Assembly: GCF_021155775.2 (NCBI RefSeq)
Contig: NC_060233.1
Span: 4,630,501-4,694,500 of the forward strand
From: Neodiprion pinetum
Taxonomy: Eukaryota; Arthropoda; Insecta; Hymenoptera; Diprionidae
Reading direction: 5' to 3'
Length of the DNA: 64,000 bases
The position numbers and the translations under genes are program-made. The notes beneath the pieces were generated by a model, which saw only the letters and a list, made by a program, of their open reading frames with translations, did not search any database and was not told the DNA's origin. Shown here in pieces: positions 52,114 through 64,000 of the stretch. How positions within the stretch are numbered: the first letter of the stretch is position 1; each line of letters starts with the position of its first letter.

Positions 52114-53731
52114 CATCCTCGGGCGTCGTCTGGATTTCGTCGTCAAATATCGTTGAGCTTGGCGTACTTCGACCTCGCTTCCGAATCGCGTCTGCGACTC
52201 ATTCCCATCGCAAACTGTCCGGTCTCCAACATACTTTGATCATCGTAGACCCTTGACTCCTGGAGCATGAGCATGACCCCCTCGAGCCGAGGGTCACGAG
52301 CCGTGGGTCGAAGGCCGGTAATTCCCAGTGGATTAATCCTCTCATTTATCCGCAGAGATTCATTCCTGCATCGTTATACGAGCACATTATATATTCCTCC
52401 CGCATTCACCCACTCACTTGAAATCATTCCGAGGATCCTGCGAGAGCCTCGGCTTGGAGCTTTTGCCAAAGCGAATCGAATGATTTCCAACTCGCGCACA
52501 AAGAGCCTGAGAGTGCAACATTGCCGGGGGTATACGATAAAGAATCTGCATGAATCGCGTGAGAAATCGTCCATCCGAGCTTTTGTTACATGCGGAATCG
52601 CGTAACGCGTGACGCGGCACGATGACATTGAAGAGCTGCCGCACATCGGTTCGATCATTCCCCGTCCCATTGTTCCGGACTCGCTTCTGCGTCGTTGGAA
52701 AATAATCGGCAGTCATTCTTGGCTTGCACTCTCTGTTTTAGCGAGCGACTAACTGCGGCAGGGTCGTCGAACCGCATCCGGACAAACGTCACGGATTTCG
52801 CGGTGCACCCCAGCGTCCGACGAATGTAAGTGCGAAGGAAAGGCGCAGCGTGGAAGTGGGCGCCGCTTGGGGGATATTCGATATTGAAGGTAAACCCATA
52901 CCGGACTTCCGCTCGTTAAAACGTCCGGTTTTCGCTGGGAGGCGGAGAAATGCCACAAGTGCGTAGAAGCGAGCACTCGGAGACATTTCAGCGCGTCCTT
53001 CGGTCCACCTTATCTCTCGCCGAGACAACGGACCAGATAAGCCAGATATCTTCCTCTTGTTCCCGCGGTGCACACCTCCTCCCCGCTTATCTTTAACGCT
53101 GTTAGAAACGCCGGTCACGTGCGCAGTTCTTGGTAAGGGCGATTCCAACTTAGAGGAAAAACCGTTATCAATAGGAAATGGAAAATTGCGGGCAGAGCCG
53201 TGACGCCTCAACTAAATCTTATCTCAACCACCTTCGGAGAAGCTCGAAGAGCCTCCGACCTGAGTCAGAAGAAGCTACGTGAATTTGGCGAAGCCTCTCC
53301 GATGCGTCATCGTTTCTTTTTTTTTTTTTTCACCCTAACGGTCGAATTAACGAACGGCGCTGCAGCCTCTCGTCTAATTGGAAATGCTGGAAATCGAGCC
53401 TCCGGATGGCCTAGGTGAGGATCCGTTCCTTCGCCCGCCTGTCGAGAGGCACGAGCCATTAGCCGTCGCGTTCTGGCTTCTGGTGCACGCCGGGAACTCG
53501 AGGGTTGCGAATCTGGAACAGGGATGCTGGGGCGGACAGAGATGAGGTACGGCAGAGTGGCTACGCCCAGCTCTTGCACTCTCGCGCGGACGATCTTTTA
53601 ATACAAATTAATGCTTTTAGCGAAATTAACCAAGAGGCCCTGGTAACTCCTCGCGAGGATCGATATTCGCCGATTACCGAGCGGCGTCGTTTGAATTTCG
53701 AACGGCCTGCAGGGGTGAAAACGTCTGCATT

Positions 53732-53780
53732 AGGGTGCTTCATTTTTTAACGTTCTTTTCTTTTATTTTATTTTTTTAAC
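53732..53780 (+). mobile_element. Solo terminal arm related to the 51773 MITE
   Basis: The stretch starts AGGGTGCTTCATTTTTTAAC and continues T-rich, matching the left arm of the element at 51773 apart from a few substitutions. No inverted partner was found downstream, so this is probably a truncated copy. Confidence 0.5.
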
Positions 53781-55674
53781 GCACCAAACTCCTCTTCCTC
53801 CTTCGAATCTACCTATCGCAGTGCTTAACGAAGTGGCACGATTCCACTTGGTGTTCGTCGGACGTATTTTAAACCGTTGCGAGCCACAGACGCTTTTATT
53901 CAACGCACGATCGTTCGCAAATCAGACCGAGTCGAGGCTCGCGTACATCCTAAGTCGAAGGTCGTTGATCCATGGTGGAAGTGTACTCCTTGTTTCCACG
54001 AATCGCTAAATTTTTCTCCACTTTCTTTACTCTTATCCAAGGGACGGATCCGGGGAACGGTATTAACGACGTGACGCGAACATTAACGAAATGAAAAATC
54101 GAAAAGCAATTACCTCCGTCGATAATTTATTCACGATATACTTGTAAAGGCGTGATCGTAATCAACTCGCGGTGATTGAAACGGTTCGAGGTTAAGTCAG
54201 TAAGGTAAGCGTATCATTTATCGACCCTGTCCCAATTGTCGACCTTTCTTGGTTGCATCTGTTTGATCCTGAGTTCCAAAATTACCAAAAAATCAATTTT
54301 CAGTGTCGAATCCTCTAGCAATTGGTTTAAGTCTTCTAGTAATTCACAATTTGTACCGTCAACCTATATTTTTGGAATATAAAAGGGTCAATAATTTGAT
54401 CTAAACGTCTCGACAACCGGTACACTTATGTTTTGATACTCTTTACGTTCCTTACGGCGGAGCCAAAGGGCCGTAGATCTATACGATGGTTCATCACATT
54501 CGTAGATATAGATTACACTCGGAGTGGCGCCCTTTCTCTGCAAGATAGTAACAATAATCCCGAGTCGCAGGCAACGTGTGGTATACATGCATAGTATAGT
54601 TATAAATTTAATACCGTTAGGAGAAGCGGTGGTACTACTACTCGCAGAGTTCACGGAGGTCACAAAGGTCGATAGATGAGGCCTTCGGCTCCTTCTTCTT
54701 CTATATTAATTCTTCTTCTGTAAAGTGTCTTCTTTTTCTCCGTCTCTAAATTTCTCTTCTTCTTTTACGGTATCCTAATGACTGCGATCGCCTGCCGGGC
54801 GATGCGGCACCGAATTCTTGGGCATTTAACCCGATGCATTAACCTTCCTCTTACCAAGTAATTGCACTCATTGCGGCAATGGCGGATATACGCAAGGCGA
54901 GCCCGATCCCCGTTTGGGGAGGCTGCCCGAGTGATTCAGAGGCTAATTGAAGCTCCCGTTTTTAATGAAACGGACCCTCGATATTACTGGCTGTGTGGTA
55001 TGTGGCCAGTCGCGTGGGTGCCATGCTCCCGGAACGGGCTCGGGGCGAGTTTATGTCTGATCACGTACGCTGCCTGCCGGGCGCTAAGATTCATCTTATG
55101 GTGTATTAGTCACACGCGGTATCTGTGTCACGCTGCCTAGGGGAAGGTTAATGAACACCGTTATTGCTAATTGACGTATTAACTGCCCTCGACGCCTGCC
55201 CCGTGGTCCGGTCGACACCGTGATTAAATTACGTACGTGCCGTATTAGGTAAGGAGAGTGATGCTCCCATCCACCCACCACCCCATAAAAATTCCCCACC
55301 GTTAGCCCTGCACTCACGTCCTCCGGTACGGTACACCATTCTCGTAAACTTTTCACGTCCTCTGCAGATCTCTTCGTTCATCTCAATCGCGGCCGATCCA
55401 GTGCCAGTGCAGCGTTGCGATTTTACCTCGTAAAGATAGACCCCCTTACTTTCCCCCTTTCCGGCTTCCCTTCTCTGCAGTTAATACGTAGGTAATAGTT
55501 TCTCCTTTCTTTCAACGTCTTTTTTCACTCCGTTCAGATTCTAGGTCATTCCTTTTATCTCGGTTCTCGTTACCCGAGGAAAGAAAAGAGGAAAAAATGA
55601 AATCTCCAGTAACGTCTATGATATGGGATCAGGAAGTGGCTAAGATTAACTGCGGTCTTTCAGAGCCGCGTATT

Positions 55675-55706
55675 TTCTCTCTCTCTCTCTCTTTTTCTCT
55701 CTCTAT
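55675..55706. repeat. CT microsatellite
   Basis: CT units with a short T interruption. Confidence 0.85.
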
Positions 55707-56107
55707 CCCTCATCCGGATTCGCATCCTTTCTTTATTCCAAGTTCAGTTTATTCTAGAGTCCGAATCATGTGTTATATTCCTATCACATGCTGCGACAGC
55801 TGAAGATCCGATCGCTCAAGTGACCTCTAATCATTTTCGACGGATGCCATTGGTATCCCAACAAACCACTTCTCTTCTCTAAGCGTTGTTTGGGATGGAA
55901 GGAAGTGCCGGAAGAGAAGCGGAAGGATTTTCAAAAGTGCAGAAGTAATCTAGGCCGCAGAGTTGGTCGCGGCTTCGGAGTGCAAAGGGTCCAAGTACCC
56001 AGCTACGAGTCATTGTCAAGGCGTACCAACACCGCGGTGCATTATGTGTAACACGACAAAGGTATAATAACTTTGTAGCTTTTTATTATCCCGAAGCACC
56101 CTGCAGC

Positions 56108-56149
56108 GGTAGGTGGGTACCACCACCTACCTTATACTCCGGAGTATAA
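56108..56149. repeat. Two adjacent palindromes
   Basis: GGTAGGTGG (56108-56116) is inverted at 56123-56131 around a 6-base loop. It abuts a perfect 18-bp palindrome, TTATACTCCGGAGTATAA (56132-56149). Side-by-side dyads of this quality may be a protein-binding site or a small cruciform. Confidence 0.6.
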
Positions 56150-59100
56150 AACTCGACGTTATGTATAACTTTGTTCCGTACGGTAGGTATGTGTGTGTGT
56201 GTATAAGTTTTAGGATACGCCTCGTGCACTCGGAGAAATATTCGTCGTTACATAGCCGCGAGACGACCCTAGTTACACGGTGAGTTTCGTAACTCGCACT
56301 GTAATTACAGCAGGCGTCTCTATCCAGCTCGGCTGCAGTGTTCTCGACTCGTAGGTACATAGCTTCGGCCGTGATTCGTAGTCTACGATGTGACGAACAG
56401 TCACGTTTTGCTCCGAACGAGTTTCCAAAAGTTTCCAACGCTTCCGGAAAGATGAGAAAATTCCACTCCCACGAGAGCTGAAGCGGTACCGGTAAGGGTA
56501 CGTAAGTTCGAGGTTCCGGTTCGATGGTCCACAATGCTTACCGTCCAATGATCGGTTTAGGAAAAGGATGGAGACCGTGATCCGGTAAAATTTGTCTAAT
56601 ATATTGAACTGCGGTTACCGTGATATGGAATCTGAATATGGTGCCAAGTTCGGAACTACGTTTCGTGGTGGATCAAGACTACGCGTGGTTACGACACTTT
56701 GATAACTGCATCAGAAATGGAAGTAAGTACGTGAATGGCGATCGGCTGCTTGGCTAGCCGCTTATTTCTTCAAGTACTCCATACTCGGTACGGGAGAATG
56801 CGACGTGGTTGAGATGCGGTAATCTTGAACACCGGCGGTTCATCTCTCCCATCAGTAATTGTCGACAGGCTGAAAACGGCGTGTCCCATAATACGTATTT
56901 TTAACAACCGGCTTAATTTGTCGTTAATTGTCTCAATTCGAGACGTTTTCTTTTCGTTACTTTGTTCCATTGCGGCACTTCAACCTCAATTCCATTCAAT
57001 TTCAGCCTATGTACGTACCTTACACCATTATACATCAATGTTCGTAAGAACGCTCTGACGCAACCCGAACGCTCAACGCGTGCGCCAAATACGGATTGCA
57101 AAGTTTTTTTTTTACCTCACGTATGCGTATGCCTACAAATGCCGCGCTTAAAAAACACTCGATAACTAAATGTATAATTTATGCTGGAAATACCTATCGC
57201 CATGCAAGCCGCAGTGTGCAGTTGCATTTAAAAGAACGCGACTGCATGTACGCGATGTGCTTCGTGCGTAAAAATTTTTTCCAAACACTCGATTCGTTCC
57301 GGATATCGGACGGATATTCAGGTTCCCTTTATTTCGATGATAAGTTTTCACGGTTTTAGAACGACGCGAGTGTAATTGGCTCGTGAAGGAACTCATCTTG
57401 CGATCTGCCGCTTCTGATCCTCCGTGGAAACGTTATAATTACGCCTATCGTTTTTCATCCTCAAATCGGAATTCATCGCTTAATTTAAAGCATGGATCTA
57501 GTGCCGTTTGAAAAAGGAGTCCGAGGGAGAATTTTACGTTAGGTTAGGTCAGATTAGATTGCAAATATAATTTTTTCTTCGAGTACCATAAATTTAAATC
57601 CGCGTGGGGTGTTTTTTCACCCGCCTTTACCCTTCGAGGATTAAAACGCGAGACTCCGTATGCGGCAAGTCCTTCAGCCTGGCAGGAATTCCGACGTTTC
57701 TTCGAATCCTCGTACAAGAGGATGAATCAGAAGCGGCAGTAGCAGCGAATTTTCCCAGTTCGAAACGGTGAAAATCAAGCAGAGGAGGACGAAGCGTTGC
57801 TGAATAAGGCGCGGGGTTATCGGGGGGCTGTAAAAATATTTCACGGGATATGACGGGGCACGGCGTCGGTGTTTGAGAGCGCCTCACGAATGTTTGTTGG
57901 GTTAAAGGAGGGAACAAAAAATGGAGGGAGAGGAAATAAAAAACAAGCAACCGTGCGGAAGACAGACAATGAAGACGGGGGTCGGGGGTTGGGGGTGGGT
58001 GGGAAAAAGAGCCACGCCAAGAATACAGAGCAGTCCTGAGGCGGCGTAAGGAAGCGTGCGGAAAGTGGGGGGCACGCAACCCTCGCGAGGCAATATTTTC
58101 CAAGGGTAAATACGACGACCCCCCACCCCCCCTCGTTTCGGGAGGAAAGGAGGTTGAGGATGACGTAGTTAGCCGCCCGTCTTCCAAGGCGAAAAAGAAA
58201 TTTAGAATTATTATACTTTTGCAGGAGAGAAGCGACCAGGCTATCATCACCCATCCAGCTCGGCTCCAGTTTCTCTTCTCCTCGCTCGCCTTTGTCCATC
58301 GATCTGACACGGCTGTCACATTTTTTTCCCCCCCCCTTCATCGCGTTCGATTCTTCGACGCGACATATTTGTTGTGGCTCCTTTTGTCATCGTATCGTTT
58401 TTCTCATTTTCCACGGACAAGCCGCCTTCTACCTGTCGATGAAATCGCCTCTGTTCCCCCGGGACGAGAGGGACCCTCCGAAGCCGATCGGACCGTGTAA
58501 CGAAATACACGCCCACTCAACGCCACCGCAAACTACGCGAAAACATGTTTTCGCTATTCCGACTCGGTTGCTCACGGTTAATTACCTCCGCTCTGTATGG
58601 AACCGACTCCGAGGACTCTTTCGTCTCGGCCTCGCCTAGTCGGACGAAAAAATCGCGGCTCGTTAAAACCTGCTCGCAAATTCTGCCGGTCGTTTTCATC
58701 TTGGTTCCTCTGCGAGACACGTACCGTTTTTTGTCCTAATTATTACGTACTGGAAAGCGGTTGTCGCTCAAGTTAAAAATACTCAAAGAGACACACGCGA
58801 GTGTGTCGGGAGTTTTCGGACCAATCGTATATATGACCTGTTCCACCCAAACTCAGCGGGACATTGGAACAAAAGGGTGAAAGGAAATTTAATCAGCCTC
58901 GAGCCACAATTACCTGCGTGGTTCTCGTTTATGGTGGTGAAAAAAACAAAAATGGGTAAATAGACACGAGCAGTCATGCGTGATCGTGTTGCGAAGAAGG
59001 GCTGCGTGACGAGCTTCAAGGGTGAAATTACGCCGAATAGGTGGAACGGAGAGCGACTCGTATCGTTTTGAGGAGGAGCTTTCGACTTAAAGTGCACACA

Positions 59101-59590
59101 TGCACGTTGGACCGTTGTAAATAAAGTCCAGTTTCGAATCGGGGAGGATGTACGATGTGGGGTAGGGTGGGTGCGAGGCAGCGGGAACTGCGAGTATAAA
59201 ACTAGAAAGGGCCGTAAAACAACTTATGAAACGGCGTTTATATAGGTTTGAAAGTGCGTCGAGCGGAACGTCGAAGAGAGAACGGAGGAGAAAAAGAAAA
59301 ATAAAAATAATAAAATGTAAGGGCTGAAGGCAGGATCGTGAGGTAGGTACTTGGCGATCCGCTAGTGCGTTGTGAAGGGGGGTCTATGACGGGGTGTAAA
59401 AACGAGAGTTAGCGAGGAGAACCGAGAGATGCGACCATAACAATGAAATACGTTTTTTCCTAGCCGCCGGTAAAATCTGCAATGTACGTATAATGTACCT
59501 AGATACGTATAGTTTACATATTTCCGGCGAACGAAAGGAAAATCTCTAGGCGCGTTTCAACTGCGGGAAGGTGAAAGAGTCTTTCGCTTT

Positions 59591-59720
59591 AGAAACTGCG
59601 CAGGTTTTTTATATACTGTTTCTTATAGATTTTCACTTACTGAAACCGCTAAAAATACTAAAAAAGTTCCATTGCCTCGGGTTTTTTCTTGATCTCGTGT
59701 TTTCTAGTTTTATTCAGAGT
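59591..59720 (+). repeat. Dispersed repeat, copy 1
   Basis: About 120 bp are repeated in the same orientation at 63865-63990. Shared blocks include CAGG plus a T-run, GTTTCTTA.AGATTTTCAC, ACTGAAAC, AAAAAGTT, TTTTTTCTT and CTCGTGTTT. By eye the identity is about three quarters. The family is not recognised. Confidence 0.6.
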
Positions 59721-61602
59721 GAAACTATCGTTCAACTCGAAATCTGGCATCCTGTTCTTGATTTCAAAAATCCTATGCAAAACTCACGTCGTACTTTTAT
59801 TTAACATGTATCAGAGTGAGACTCGAGAATAAATACAAACAGGGAAACAGAAAATGGAAAGCGGAAGCGTGCTCGGAGGTGTATCAAAAAGAAGATGAAA
59901 AGGTTTCATAGGCGAAAAGAATAAGCACGGAATGTTAAATATATTTCATAAAGAAGATATTTGTTCAATTTTATAATACTGTTCAGTCCATAATAAAATG
60001 GATGTTTTTTCATTATTGTTATGCTTTTTTTGAGGAAAAACCTTGTATTTTGCAAGAATACCGTACTTGACGAAGAGCAATGGAAGTCATTTTTGGATTC
60101 GGTACACTCGAAAACCAAAGATTGAAAAAAAAAAGCTTTTTCCAAACCTGTGTAATTGCACATTGAATATAATTTTTCAACCGGGCTGCAATGTTATTAC
60201 ACCGACCTACGTATATCAAGTAGCATTAATGCGCGGCAATTTGTGGCCAAAAAAATCACCGGTTATCACCATCTCGGCGTGATTCTCTCCAAGATCGCGA
60301 ATTCACCGTTTGTTTACCGACCGCTCTCTCATCCCCCGAGGCCTGGCCTCGCTCTCGTCGACTCGAGCTAGATAAACGACGATTATACACCGGCGAACAA
60401 GAACAATGGCTTTACACACCGCGCTAATTAGCATCCCCCCTTCCCCTCTTCCCAGATTTCCCGGATACATCTCCACGGTCACTTTTATGAATAACACGAA
60501 TTAGGTTCTCCCCCCTTTCTCTCTCTTTCTCTCTCGTTAACTCTCCGCACCACGGCCATACATCCGTAGGGGGATTTTTTATTCCCTCGCGATTTCCGGT
60601 AACAACAATAACAATTCACCGTGCTCACCGTGCACATATATCCCATTATTAGAATGATAATGGTATGCACCTCGTATTCAGGAAGAGATGTATACGTAAC
60701 CTGAAAATGAAAAAGTAACGGAACGAGAAATATTCTCTTACCTCTGCATTCGGCTTGGCCGTGTATTTGTTCCTGGTTTATTGGTCCGAAATTTATGAAA
60801 AATCAAAAAAACTGACAATTAACGCCTTCCGACGAATTTCAGTTACGAATTTTTCTTTTCTTTTTTTTTTCTCAAGTTTTCACCCTTTTTTCTACGAGTG
60901 TTCCCGACACGTGAGAACCTGAAAATCGGTTAGAAGCACACGGTCTTTCGAATCAGAGACACTCTGTTTCTGAATTTCGTTACCTACGTATAAGATATAA
61001 CGTAAGAATTAATCACCTGGAGCCGGTAAATTCTTCAAGAATACGTGAGGCGCCATAAATATGAGAGAACTTTTTGAATTCTTTATTGCACCCTTAGCTC
61101 CGATGTTACATGGCCCAATTGTAATTTTATATCGGCCACATTTCACCTTAAATGGGTTAAATCAATCACTCGGATATTCACCGATAAAAAAATCACACCC
61201 GCCTTAGTTGTAAACAAATGTATATTCGGAGTATATTCAAGTAATAAAACCCATCGCTTACACGACGTACGTAGGTTATATGTACAAGGTCGACGAGGTG
61301 GTTTCTGCACGCTGTTATCTCGTTTCTAAAAATAATTACACCCGGCCAATTCTTTACACGCCGAGCGTATAGTGCAGTACCTACGTACAGTTCCTCTCTG
61401 TCTTCAAAAATATAGAGCGAAACGTCGCTGTGATACAATATATTCACGTGGCGATCAGCTGGTTGATCGGTGAACCAAATACACGCGTGTTACGCAACGC
61501 TTTGAAGATAAATGTTGAATTTTCCATCGTCAGGTAAACTCGTACAGAGATGATGCTCGTTTCATCCTTATCGCGTTATTTTATGTCGTGCGTCTGTTGG
61601 CG

Positions 61603-61630
61603 TTTTTTTTTTTTTTTTTTTTTTTTTTTT
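61603..61630. repeat. Run of about 28 T
   Basis: Homopolymer T tract. It could be the reverse-strand poly(A) tail of a retroposed transcript, but no coding remnant or target duplication was seen next to it. Confidence 0.8.
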
Positions 61631-61805
61631 ATCTCTTTCTCTTCTTCATTTGTTTGTTTTAATATCGCACTGTAAAAATTGGATCAAAAATTACACAAGG
61701 TTATAAAATTACAAAATGTATTGCGAGTCCTGACATTCTTTTGAGAATTATTGAAACAATTACAGTCTGAACTCTGATTAAATTGTGTTTTTATTTTTGT
61801 AAGCT

Positions 61806-62151
61806 GGGGGCGAGGGAAGGGTAAGAAATGCAGAAAAATCTGAAAACAGAAGGATCACAATATCGAATTTTGAAACACGTGAGAATCTTATTCATAAAAT
61901 TTAAAAATACCGAAATTAAGTAAAATGTAAAAAAGTCAAAGTACAGAAAGCCAAAGTACAGAATCGTCACCATCAAAATTCTGGCAGTCTTTTATACCTT
62001 GGCTTTCGATACTTTGACCTTTCAACGTTTTGGCGATTCTATACCAAGAAATTGTCCATTTTGAAATTCTATGAATAAGATTTTCGCAGTTTCGAAAATT
62101 CTATACCGCGACCCTTCAATTTTCCGAACCTTCCGAATTTTCCCCCCGCCC
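61806..62151. mobile_element. Near-palindromic foldback element, ~346 bp
   Basis: The two halves are imperfect inverted copies with the centre near 61985. Matching blocks in order from the left are GGGGGCGAGGG, GAATTTTGAAAC, AATCTTATTCATAAAATTT, GTCAAAGTACAGAAAGCC and CAAAGTACAGAATCG. The complement of the right half carries GGGCGGGGGG, GAATTTTCGAAAC, AATCTTATTCATAGAATTT, GTCAAAGTATCGAAAGCC and CAAGGTATAAAAG. The GC-rich ends resemble the GGGGCGGG ends of the element at 10097, suggesting a related family. No target duplication was found. A transcript would fold into a long hairpin. Confidence 0.7.
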
Positions 62152-63864
62152 AACCTTTCTTTTTCTTTCCATTACCAGCAACCGTCACTCCAATGAAACG
62201 ACACTCCGTCCCTTTTTCCTGCATCAGACGTGTGTATCGTCAATGTTCTCGAGATCCCGAGGGAACGCAGGGAGCCTGGGGCCCCGTATCGCACCAGCAC
62301 TCTCGAGGGAGGTTTTCGGCGCCCTGGCCGAGGATCCAAAAAAAAATTTTTTTCTCAGGTTTATTAACTTTGCATTTAATTCAGGAAGTGGAAGTTTTCG
62401 AGGGTATGGCGTCTGAGGCCCGGAGGCATTACTTATGAAACGACGCACAGCGGCGATGCTATAAAACCCCTCGGTGTCATTTCTTACGAGGCTCGAGTCC
62501 TTCGGCGACTCCAAGATCTCCTGGAAAAGCAACCGATCTGTGAAATACACCCTCCTGATCCAGGAAGCTGTTGGTTTCTACGAACTCGACCGTCTTCTCT
62601 AATAAACAATCCCAAGGTAGAGTAAAATTACCGAATCCAGAGACGCGCACAGACACGCACCAAAGTTTATATGCTACACACCGACCGATCCTCCCACCTG
62701 AATAATGCATGTGAAAATTGCCCAGGAGAAAGGGGTTGTGGCCGCGGAATAATTCTCCACCGTACCGAATTTACCGGCTCAACCTGCATCCCGGTGTTTT
62801 TGGGATTTCGTTCTCAGAAGGGAAAGAGAGGGAAAAAGATGGGAGAACAGCTTCCGGAACTTTTGTAAGGCACGAATTACGAGTTTTAGTCCACCTTTTT
62901 TAGCGTCCAAATTTTAAACCGGTCCCAATTTCAACTTTTATTTTTAATGGCGTTGACTATAATATGAAAATCCAATTCTTAGTCTCTAAGACTTTACCTC
63001 TCGATACTAAAAGAAACACCGTAGCCAATTTTACCACCTTTGCGAATTGAACTCTTTGTCTTTGAATTATTTCGACAGTTCGTGTAGAGAGGGAAAAAAA
63101 TTACGGAACGCGTGCGTTTTTCGTGTAGAAAAGTTTGATCTTTTTGAACATGAAATACGGTTTTACGTAGAAGCTCAGGTCATTCCAAATAAAGAAAATA
63201 TATCATGCTTACATAAAAACAGAACCTAATTGTGTTTGGGAACCTGTAGAGAGCCTCCTATCAATGTACACGTGTTTTCATTTTGATTAGAATGAATTTT
63301 GGGGGGTGAGATGCAATTAAAAATCACGGAAGGCGGGCGGTGGATTCAAGTGCAGGGCGTAAAACGAGCCGAATCCTTTTGTGGAAAGAGTAAAAGAGCG
63401 AGATAGAGAGAGAGAAAAAGAGAGTGGTTGTTATTAATGGAATTTTTGAATATAATAAATTGAATAATGTATATTCTCATTGCATGCATAAAAAGTTTTC
63501 TCCCTTTTGCATCTCGGAGTATGTATAAACACAACTTGGGCGAAGGGGAGGAGGTGAAGAGGTCAATACCGACAAGAAATATGCATTAGAAACTCATTTA
63601 GTCACTACCTAACAATGCTCAACTCTCAACAATGCACAGCATTCTGCAAACGCACAAGGGTTCGCTTTTGAACCTTTTCATTCGCCCCTGAAAATGCGTA
63701 GCTCGGTCTGAACTAACAATTCGGGGTGAAAATTTAAGCAATTTCAAATCCTCCGTGTCCCCCGATGAGTTCTCGAATCGAGGCGCCTTACGGGGAAATT
63801 TGCAAGAATTAAAACGGTCCTGATCCTGGTTTTGTTACATGAATAATAACGCCGGTCTGCAACC
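62152..63864. other. Stretch without a supported gene
   Basis: Minus-strand frames between 62224 and 62710 have a coding-like appearance and one good acceptor and donor (see findings), but no family was recognised. The rest is AT-rich, with an AGAGAG patch near 63400. Confidence 0.4.
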
Positions 63865-63990
63865 AAAACACTGTACAGGATTTTTTTTTATACCGTTTCT
63901 TACAGATTTTCACTCACTGAAACTGGAAAAAACACTCAAAAAGTTTCATCACGTCAGATTTTTTCTTCAACTCGTGTTTGTAGTTGGTGT
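63865..63990 (+). repeat. Dispersed repeat, copy 2
   Basis: This is the partner of the copy at 59591, in the same orientation. It starts near ACTGTACAGG and a T-run and extends to within a few bases of the window edge, so its right boundary may lie outside. It has no coding capacity. Confidence 0.6.
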
Positions 63991-64000
63991 ATCAAAGACT

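Larger units (their letters stand above)
51957..59590. other. Gene-empty stretch with small repeats
   Basis: Besides the hairpin (52046), solo MITE arm (53732), palindromes (56108) and CT repeat (55675), nothing is supported. The 230-codon minus-strand frame at 57627-58319 lies in a C- and T-rich strand whose skew suppresses stop codons. Confidence 0.5.

Noticed and set aside
57627..58319. 230-codon open frame on the minus strand
   Set aside because: The coding strand is C- and T-rich, which depletes stop codons. A second long frame overlaps it and neither resembles a protein family.
1..64000. CRISPR arrays, bacterial operons, phage or plasmid features
   Set aside because: The window is eukaryotic. 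There are no regularly spaced repeats and no prokaryotic gene organisation.

Overview
The window is animal nuclear DNA, most likely from an insect. The evidence is one spliced gene with GT-AG introns and a typical metazoan Hsp70 product, a low gene density, many microsatellites, and many short non-autonomous transposons. CpG dinucleotides are not depleted and a TACCTACGTATA-type motif recurs. That would fit a hymenopteran such as a sawfly, but this is a guess. Nothing looks prokaryotic: there are no operons, ribosome binding sites or dense coding.

Only one protein-coding gene can be supported. It is a seven-exon cytosolic Hsp70/Hsc70 chaperone gene on the minus strand (coding exons between 38205 and 35137, 640 residues, ending in EEVD). 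All three Hsp70 signatures and the ATP-binding residues are intact. A 5'UTR intron is probable, a CTATAAA box lies about 420 bp upstream of the ATG, and no canonical three-unit heat-shock element is visible.

The other ~60 kb looks intergenic or intronic, and its long open frames are non-conserved or come from low-complexity tracts. What stands out is a set of non-autonomous DNA transposons and foldbacks: a 527-bp foldback with a perfect 8-bp target duplication (10097-10623), two elements between TTAA sites (16715-17335 and 32433-33107), a 449-bp inverted-repeat element (28816-29264), a 184-bp MITE plus a solo arm (51773-51956, 53732-53780), and a ~346-bp near-palindrome (61806-62151). None encodes a recognisable transposase. 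Two miRNA-sized hairpins (17989-18084, 52046-52113) and a diverged direct repeat (59591-59720, 63865-63990) are also present.

Region by region: 1-10 kb has no supported gene (one weak exon candidate at 6120-6195). 10-17 kb holds the foldback, several microsatellites and the first TTAA element. 17-29 kb is gene-empty apart from a hairpin and an inverted-repeat element. 29.9-30.7 kb is rich in ATTA-type sites, including a duplicated 31-bp tripartite array that suggests a regulatory module. 32.4-33.1 kb is the second TTAA element, 35.1-38.7 kb the Hsp70 gene, and 39-64 kb is again gene-empty with repeats and hairpins.
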